NCBI GenBank assembly: GCA_023411575.1
Contig: JAEYOP010000063.1
Location: 124,001 to 188,000, forward strand
From: Bacillota bacterium
GTDB lineage: Bacteria; Bacillota; Clostridia; Acetivibrionales; DTU013
DNA length: 64,000 nucleotides
Reading direction: 5' to 3'
Position numbers and translations under genes: made by a program. This document shows, one piece after another, positions 59,189-64,000 of this stretch. Under the pieces are notes generated by a model. It was not told the origin of the DNA and did no database searches. It saw nothing but the letters and a program-made list of their open reading frames with translations. Position 1 is the stretch's first letter. Every line of letters starts with the position of its first letter.

Positions 59189-59396
59189 TTTTCAAGGTCA
59201 AATCAAGCCGGCCTCCGAAATCGGGGCACAGCGATTGTATTTTTGCGATATTTACGATCTGCGATTTCGAATTCCTTAAAAATCCTGTATTGGGAAATAT
59301 TTCTTCAATTTCGTGTAATTTTAAAGAGGTCTCAAAAATGTCGTTTTCCGTGTAAATAAAATTGTGCTTATCCACCATTTCAAAGTAAAGGATAAG
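59133..59396 (-). pseudogene. LytTR DNA-binding domain fragment, truncated at both ends
   Basis: The frame carries a recognisable LytTR domain (ILYFEMVDKHNFIYTENDIFE, FLRNSKSQIVNIAKIQSL, GGRLDLTLKNG). The N-terminal part of a normal regulator of about 145 residues is missing and the domain stops at NG (about 59184), where the final strand IIISRQYVPELK should follow. From that point the DNA continues as DUF3021 sequence in another frame. The start lies at the end of the chemoreceptor gene. Confidence 0.7.
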
Positions 59397-59409
59397 GCTC
59401 CATACAGGC

Positions 59410-61062
59410 CTATACCCTGAAGCTTGCCACTACATCGTTAAGCTGTTTTGAAAGTCCAATCAGCAGGTTCATGTTTGCTGCAACTTCCTGGAATGAAGCT
59501 GTCTGCTCCTCTACTGCGGCAGCAACATCCTGGGTATTTTCGGAATTTTTCTCAACAACCAATGAAATCCTGTTCGCCGATTCGTTAATTACCGTGAAAT
59601 TCGTATGGATTTTAGTGTTGATGCTTTGAATATCTTTTGCACACTCATAGGTAATATTGGACTTTTCCGAAATTTCATTCAGTTTGACCTTCACATCGTC
59701 CATGCTCTTTGCCTGGATATCTATGGTTTCCACCATTTCATCCATGTGCTTCTTGACCTCTGATGTCTGTCCTCCGATATTTTGAACAATATTAGCAATT
59801 CTTACTGTGGACTTTGCAGTCTCCTCCGCAAGCTTTCGAATCTCATCGGCTACTACCGCAAAGCCCCGTCCTGCTTCCCCCGCTCTTGCCGCTTCTATGG
59901 ATGCATTAAGAGCGAGCAGATTGGTTTGCTGTGAAATATTATTAATAATCTCAAGGATATCCCGTATGTCTATAGAGTATTTTTCCAGGTGATTTACCGT
60001 ATCCGACACTTTTTTTGTGCTGTCCATCACTGCCTCAAGCTCTTTCACGTGTCTTTGGATAGCGGCATTCCCCTCTCCGGCCGCCTTGCTGGACAGACCG
60101 GATTCCTCCAGCAGCCTCACCGCATTGTTTATTACCTGCCGGATATCGTTGCTCATGTCGTTGACGAGATTAGTCATGGTCTTAACCATTTCCGACTGCT
60201 CAACACTGCCTGACGATACATCGGATACCGCACCGGCAATCATTTCGGTAGATTTCGCCAGCTCGTCACTGGTTCCGGAGATGGCATCAATTGAGCTGGT
60301 CAATGTAACTGAAGATTTTGAGATAAGAACGACAATATCCTTGATACTTGCGATAAATTTATTAAAATAGTCGGTCAGAATACCGATTTCATCATGATTC
60401 TTCAACCGTATCACTTTTGTCAGGTCTCCATTTCCGGATGCGATGTCTTTCAAATCCCCGGAAATCATTTTGATCGGCTGGACAACCCCTCTTCGGATAA
60501 CTAGGAACGAGAACACCGCCAAAATCAGAGAGATCGCCAAAAATACGCCGCTTAACGTCTTCGCCATCACAACCTTGCCCTGGGCAATTTCAGAATACCG
60601 GGTAACCATTGCATCAATTTGCTGTACATAATTGGCTACATTTTCATCAACGGTTTTTAGCAACTCCTTTTTGTTATTTTCCGCAATACTTACGTAGACA
60701 GGCTTGAACATGAGATTCCATTTGTTTTGGATATCCTGTAGCTGTGTGATAATCTCTTCTGACTTCAGCGTCTTTAAACCTGTTTCCGCATCTCCTTTTT
60801 GGAGCGACGTCAATAGATTGTCAAAATACTGAACTCTTTCAAGCAGCAGCTGATTTTCCTCTGTACCCGTTTTATTATTTAAAACAATATGCGAAGATAA
60901 ATATGCCATCCTGAAACTATTTGCTCTCAATCTACCTGCCTGGTTTACGAAATTCGCATCACTGTCCATGGACTTGTAAGTGAAGAAGTTAATCCCTACA
61001 ACAGCGATGATAAGTACTGAAAATGTTGAAAATATTATAGTAAGTTTTGCCTTTATGGACAT
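59410..61062 (-). CDS. Methyl-accepting chemotaxis protein with PilJ-like sensor
   Basis: This 550-residue membrane chemoreceptor has helix 1 at about 7-27 and helix 2 at about 172-194, enclosing a helical PilJ/NIT-like sensor (NQAGRLRANSFRMAYLSSH). HAMP (RRGVVQPIKMISGDLKDIASGNGDLT) and a methyl-accepting signalling domain with the tip hairpin NLLALNASIEAARAGEAGRGFAVVADEIRKLAEET follow. Gln/Glu-rich methylation sites flank it. It would report to CheA/CheW encoded elsewhere. No che gene is present here. It has its own promoter (TTGGAA, 17, TATTAT). Confidence 0.95.
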   Translation of the reverse strand: MSIKAKLTIIFSTFSVLIIAVVGINFFTYKSMDSDANFVNQAGRLRANSFRMAYLSSHIVLNNKTGTEENQLLLERVQYFDNLLTSLQKGDAETGLKTLKSEEIITQLQDIQNKWNLMFKPVYVSIAENNKKELLKTVDENVANYVQQIDAMVTRYSEIAQGKVVMAKTLSGVFLAISLILAVFSFLVIRRGVVQPIKMISGDLKDIASGNGDLTKVIRLKNHDEIGILTDYFNKFIASIKDIVVLISKSSVTLTSSIDAISGTSDELAKSTEMIAGAVSDVSSGSVEQSEMVKTMTNLVNDMSNDIRQVINNAVRLLEESGLSSKAAGEGNAAIQRHVKELEAVMDSTKKVSDTVNHLEKYSIDIRDILEIINNISQQTNLLALNASIEAARAGEAGRGFAVVADEIRKLAEETAKSTVRIANIVQNIGGQTSEVKKHMDEMVETIDIQAKSMDDVKVKLNEISEKSNITYECAKDIQSINTKIHTNFTVINESANRISLVVEKNSENTQDVAAAVEEQTASFQEVAANMNLLIGLSKQLNDVVASFRV

Positions 61063-61114
61063 TGACCCGTCTCCTTTTCATGCAAAAACATTTGAGGTGG
61101 TTATATTTAACCAG

Positions 61115-61143
61115 ATAATACTGTTGCAAAACAAGCTTTCCAA
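61115..61143 (-). promoter_or_regulatory. Promoter of the chemoreceptor gene
   Basis: On the minus strand TTGGAA (61138-61143) and TATTAT (61115-61120) are exactly 17 bases apart, about 50 bases before the start codon. Confidence 0.65.
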
Positions 61144-61176
61144 CAAATTTTTCAACTTATCTGCTCCAACAATATA

Positions 61177-61232
61177 AAAGGGCTGTAATGTGAGAAGATA
61201 GTGCGAAATCTTCCCTCCTATTACAACCCTTT
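61177..61232 (-). terminator. Long hairpin terminator after the ferredoxin gene
   Basis: Arms AAAGGG-N-TGTAAT and ATTACA-N-CCCTTT with inner GAAGAT/ATCTTC (61177-61199 and 61208-61232) form a long imperfect stem. On the minus strand it is followed by TTTTATATTG. Confidence 0.75.
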
Positions 61233-61256
61233 GAAACAAACAAACCATTTTATCTC

Positions 61257-61448
61257 CTATTGTACGGTAACAATCGCTTCGTTTGGACATTGTTCCTTGG
61301 CTTCCTCAACCACCTCCAGAAGATCGCCGGAAAGTTCTTCGCCAAACGCTTCTGCGACGTCGTCCCCATTCATGTAGAACACGGTCGGGTACAGGTCGGC
61401 ACATAAACCGCAGCCGATGCACAAATCCTTTTTTACATTCGCCTTCAT
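61257..61448 (-). CDS. Small [4Fe-4S] ferredoxin
   Basis: This 63-residue electron carrier has one cluster motif CIGCGLC and a distant Cys in QCPNEAI, giving the C-X2-C-X2-C and C-P pattern of monocluster ferredoxins with an acidic middle part (GDDVAEAFGEELSGDLLEVVEEAKE). AGGAGG precedes the ATG by about six bases. A second ferredoxin-like C-terminal fragment lies directly upstream, so the locus may have held a tandem pair. Confidence 0.93.
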   Translation of the reverse strand: MKANVKKDLCIGCGLCADLYPTVFYMNGDDVAEAFGEELSGDLLEVVEEAKEQCPNEAIVTVQ

Positions 61449-61467
61449 CTCTCTCCTCCTTTTACAA

Positions 61468-61524
61468 TTACTCTTCCATTACTACCGCGTCCGAAGGACA
61501 TTTCCATTCTGCCTTCGCAGCAAG
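61468..61524 (-). pseudogene. Ferredoxin-like C-terminal fragment
   Basis: A frame of 18 codons plus stop encoding LAAKAEWKCPSDAVVMEE ends 19 bases before the ferredoxin start. CPSDAVVMEE resembles the last Cys region of a ferredoxin-type domain. A stop codon (61525-61527) closes it upstream. It is too short to be a gene, and the assignment rests on this one motif. Confidence 0.4.
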
Positions 61525-61606
61525 CTATAATCCTCCCCTGTCTTGATATTACAGCAAATCATCCGGTTTTCCTGTGATCGGTATCACTTCCGGAAAATTT
61601 ATTTAG

Positions 61607-61714
61607 GGACAACCGCTGCATTACCTATTCATTATGGAAATGCCGGAGCAATTCGAGTGGGAATACCTGGAGCAGGGCCCCGAAGTATGGCGCGTCTCCA
61701 TCGGAAAGAAATAA
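61607..61714 (+). pseudogene. C-terminal remnant of a DUF2249-type protein
   Basis: The frame GQPLHYLFIMEMPEQFEW followed by EYLEQGPEVWRVSIGKK matches the end of DUF2249 domains (PLYY.F ... FEWEYLExGPEVWRVRI). An in-frame stop lies directly before it, and the first half is missing. It ends 24 bases before a bidirectional terminator that probably once served it. Confidence 0.6.
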
Positions 61715-61737
61715 GAGAGCCCGGTTTTATCCGCTTG

Positions 61738-61772
61738 AAAAGGCCCATCCGCAAAAACAGGATGGGCCTTTT
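61738..61772. terminator. Bidirectional rho-independent terminator
   Basis: A perfect 13-bp stem AAAAGGCCCATCC/GGATGGGCCTTTT (61738-61750 and 61760-61772) with a 9-base loop has T-runs on both strands. It ends the ribonucleotide reductase gene from the right and the DUF2249 remnant from the left. Confidence 0.93.
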
Positions 61773-61787
61773 CACCGCTTCCGGAAC

Positions 61788-64000
61788 TTATCGGATCGGA
61801 CAAATCCCGTTTTCGCAACCGGCTTCCCGGATCGTTGTTTCAACCTCTTCCTTTTCATATTCCGTCAGCAACGAGGGGATGAATGCTTTCATTGCCGAAG
61901 CTCTTTTGCGGTATTCTTCCCGTGATATGCTTTCATACGGCAGCAAAGGGTAGAAATTGTCGTCAAGCGCCAGAAAGGACACCGCCACCACCTCATCCCA
62001 GTTTTCCGCCAGCCAGTTTTCCACCGCTTCCCACTCATCTCTTTTTACCGTTACCGTAATGGAAGCATTATGATCCACGTAATTTCTCATGAACCGTTTA
62101 TAGGTTTCCAATTGTTCCAGGGCGGATACCTCCTGTTTCGTCCTTTTAACCGGCGCTTTCTGAGGAAACTCCACCACTTTCACCGAACAGGTCTCCGGAT
62201 TTTGTCCGCTTTCCGGGAGCACCGGATACCCCAGTCTTTCACACACCTTTACCAGCGGATCCCCTGAATTGATTCGAATCCTCCTGATATAATAAGACGA
62301 ATGGGAATGGTGAAGGCCACTGGATACACCGGGTAAAAGGGAAAGGGTACCTTCCGGCTTGATGGTGCAGATAAGCAGGGGCTTCGGAATGGAAAGCCCG
62401 GAGGAATAATCCGCGGCCTCCTCATGGGCTGTCTTCCTTAGCAGGCGCAAAAGCTCCTCTTCCTGCACGGGATTGTATTCCAGAATGCTCATGGCATCCT
62501 GCCAGCCCGTCAAACTGATTCCAAGAAGCCGATCCTGTTTTTGTACCCTGTCCCATGAATCCAATTCCAAATCCGTGCAGGTCATCCGGATGCCGGCCCG
62601 AACCGACAAGCGCTGCGCCTCGAGAAGACCGTCCCGGTCGAGAAGTCCGTTTTCATCGACAAAGGCGGCCAGATTGACCGTCGTCAGGTTGCAAAGGCCG
62701 CGATCTCTTAAGAGAATTTCGGCACAGGGATTGACTCCCTGGAAATCGGCCCTTCTTCTTCTCGCGGCCTCTGCATTGATGAAGCCCGGCTCCCCGCTCT
62801 GGCGCATCTGGTCGAGCTGCCATTTCAGCTGATCTCTGGAAGGCCTGCTTTCATAAAAGATGGAATTGTTGCTCATTTTCCTGTGCGAGACGGAACTGTT
62901 TTCCACCCATTCCTTCCGATCGTTCATATAATACAGCTCCGACTTGGCCTTGATACACTCCTCATCGCCGGCATCAATGATGCCGACCTCCGCCGTTCTC
63001 CTGACGCCGCCGACCACAACATTTTCTCCGATGATATTGCAGATGTCGAGACAGTGAATCGGCCTCAACCTGCTCCGGCTTTTCTTTTCCTCACGGCCGA
63101 GCCCTTCTATGACGGCAGCAATTTTTTCAAACATGGTTTTCAAACTTTCATGTCCGCTCGCCGTTCCGCCGAACCGCTTGAGCCGCTCCCCCTTCGGTCT
63201 CACATTATCGTAATTCATAATAATGGTATGTATATTCACATAACTGTGGCTGTGCAAAATGGAGAAAAAGAACTCAAGAGCCTTTGTCCACCCTTCCTTG
63301 CTATCTCCTACCGTTATTCTTGCCGTATCCGCGTCGAAAACGAGGGAGGTATTATCCTCTCTTTGCTCGGGAACCAACGGTTTATAATATTCGTGAACCA
63401 CCTGTACGGTTGTTCTGACGGGAGGCATTTTTCCCACATCGGATTTCAGAACCCGGAAACCGACCCCGGTACCGATCATGAGCAGGTAGAATAGCTCGCC
63501 GAACTTTCCGAAATCATCCATGATGCAAAAAGCGCAATTGTAATTGCCTGCTCCATACTGCTCCGCAATTTCCGTCCCCCCGAGCCAGAGAGTTCTTCCG
63601 CTTGGGAATTGCCTCAAGTGGTAGACGTTGTCATACAGCTTTTCCGCTTCTTCCACCGTTACGCCATCCACCAGCCGGCAGTTATACTCCACGGCCCTCC
63701 TTACCGTTTCCCACCAATACTCCCGGCGTTTTTCCCCCGGCAGCCATCTCGAATAGGTCCGATAATAAACAAATTCCCCCAGGGGGTTCATATTGGAAGG
63801 ACTATGCTTGTATCGGGAAAGGAAGCTTTCCTTCAGCAATCCGCTTTCCCACCGTTTTGCCCTTTGCAGGGCACGTTCCTGCCGGTAGAGAATATACTTT
63901 TTGGCCGCTTCCTTCCGATGGCTGGCCATCAGCGCGGCTTCGACCAGGTCCTGGATTTCCTCCACGCTCTTCCGGCCCCCGCTTTCCCTGACGAGAACCG
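61788..64000 (-). CDS. nrdJ: Adenosylcobalamin-dependent (class II) ribonucleoside-triphosphate reductase, 5' end beyond window
   Basis: This enzyme makes deoxyribonucleotides with vitamin B12 and needs no oxygen. The visible 737 codons start inside an ATP-cone (GGRKSVEEIQDLVEAALM, AAKKYILYRQER), so the first residues lie off the right edge; the GTG at 63965 is not the true start. Catalytic parts are NYNCAFCIMDDF, GTGVGFRVL, NPCAEILLRDRGLCNLTTVNL and the C-terminal redox pair CENGIC. The length and motifs fit the monomeric Lactobacillus-type RTPR. A bidirectional terminator follows. Confidence 0.93.
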   Translation of the reverse strand, partial: VLVRESGGRKSVEEIQDLVEAALMASHRKEAAKKYILYRQERALQRAKRWESGLLKESFLSRYKHSPSNMNPLGEFVYYRTYSRWLPGEKRREYWWETVRRAVEYNCRLVDGVTVEEAEKLYDNVYHLRQFPSGRTLWLGGTEIAEQYGAGNYNCAFCIMDDFGKFGELFYLLMIGTGVGFRVLKSDVGKMPPVRTTVQVVHEYYKPLVPEQREDNTSLVFDADTARITVGDSKEGWTKALEFFFSILHSHSYVNIHTIIMNYDNVRPKGERLKRFGGTASGHESLKTMFEKIAAVIEGLGREEKKSRSRLRPIHCLDICNIIGENVVVGGVRRTAEVGIIDAGDEECIKAKSELYYMNDRKEWVENSSVSHRKMSNNSIFYESRPSRDQLKWQLDQMRQSGEPGFINAEAARRRRADFQGVNPCAEILLRDRGLCNLTTVNLAAFVDENGLLDRDGLLEAQRLSVRAGIRMTCTDLELDSWDRVQKQDRLLGISLTGWQDAMSILEYNPVQEEELLRLLRKTAHEEAADYSSGLSIPKPLLICTIKPEGTLSLLPGVSSGLHHSHSSYYIRRIRINSGDPLVKVCERLGYPVLPESGQNPETCSVKVVEFPQKAPVKRTKQEVSALEQLETYKRFMRNYVDHNASITVTVKRDEWEAVENWLAENWDEVVAVSFLALDDNFYPLLPYESISREEYRKRASAMKAFIPSLLTEYEKEEVETTIREAGCENGICPIR

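Noticed and set aside
1..64000. CRISPR array, prophage, complete insertion sequence, tRNA or rRNA genes
   Set aside because: No regularly spaced repeats, no transposase or phage structural genes and no cloverleaf or rRNA sequences were recognised on either strand by eye.

Overview
The window comes from a Gram-positive, spore-forming-type anaerobe of the Bacillota, most likely class Clostridia. Supporting signs are lipobox-type solute-binding proteins (SBPs), YesM/YesN-type two-component systems, a cyclic di-AMP (ydaO) riboswitch, Gram-positive LexA boxes, a ClpE-type ATPase, an adenosylcobalamin-dependent ribonucleotide reductase and a divergent second type II topoisomerase pair. GC is intermediate, ribosome binding sites are strong (GGAGG), and most genes lie on the minus strand. 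No rRNA, tRNA, CRISPR array, prophage or intact transposase was seen.

Region 1 (1-28.4 kb) is devoted to carbohydrate uptake and breakdown, all on the minus strand. Reading in the direction of transcription: (a) SBP5 (26986-28299), a YesM-type kinase and a YesN-type AraC regulator form a candidate sugar-sensing three-component unit closed by a terminator. (b) SBP4, LplB- and LplC-type permeases, SBP3 and a cellobiose-phosphorylase-like GH94 follow. An 18-bp element is shared upstream of SBP4 and of the permeases. (c) SBP2 is a free-standing gene with its own promoter and terminator. (d) SBP1, two CUT1 permeases, a GH36-like hydrolase, a TIM-barrel sugar isomerase, a GH38 alpha-mannosidase-like enzyme, a hexapeptide acyltransferase and a GH78 alpha-L-rhamnosidase-like enzyme form an eight-gene operon. 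(e) A second YesM-type kinase is cut by the left edge. Neither transporter has its own ATPase gene, so a shared MsmK-type ATPase elsewhere is expected.

Region 2 (28.4-47 kb) is mostly housekeeping. It holds a ClpE-like ATPase, a DUF47/PiT phosphate pair, a 40-residue hydrophobic peptide gene, uvrA and uvrB (each behind a LexA-box promoter) separated by a MocR regulator and an aminotransferase, msrAB, a DUF4153 membrane protein, aspartate kinase and a TVP38-type membrane protein.

Region 3 (47-56.5 kb) holds a divergent ParC/ParE-like pair, a LysM-CAP secreted protein, a split ThrE-type exporter, a DUF4097 lipoprotein with repeated AGNI motifs, an AI-2E-family transporter and an NlpC/P60 hydrolase under a c-di-AMP riboswitch.

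Region 4 (56.5-64 kb) is a patchwork of intact genes and remnants. Remnants are the tail of a metal P-type ATPase with an SmtB-like operator still in front, a LytTR/DUF3021 pair fused by a deletion, a DUF2249 tail and a ferredoxin-like tail. Intact genes are a TetR regulator with a large palindromic operator, an LCM-type methyltransferase, a chemoreceptor and a small ferredoxin. A class II ribonucleotide reductase is cut by the right edge. The numerous long plus-strand open frames opposite these genes look like shadows and are not annotated.
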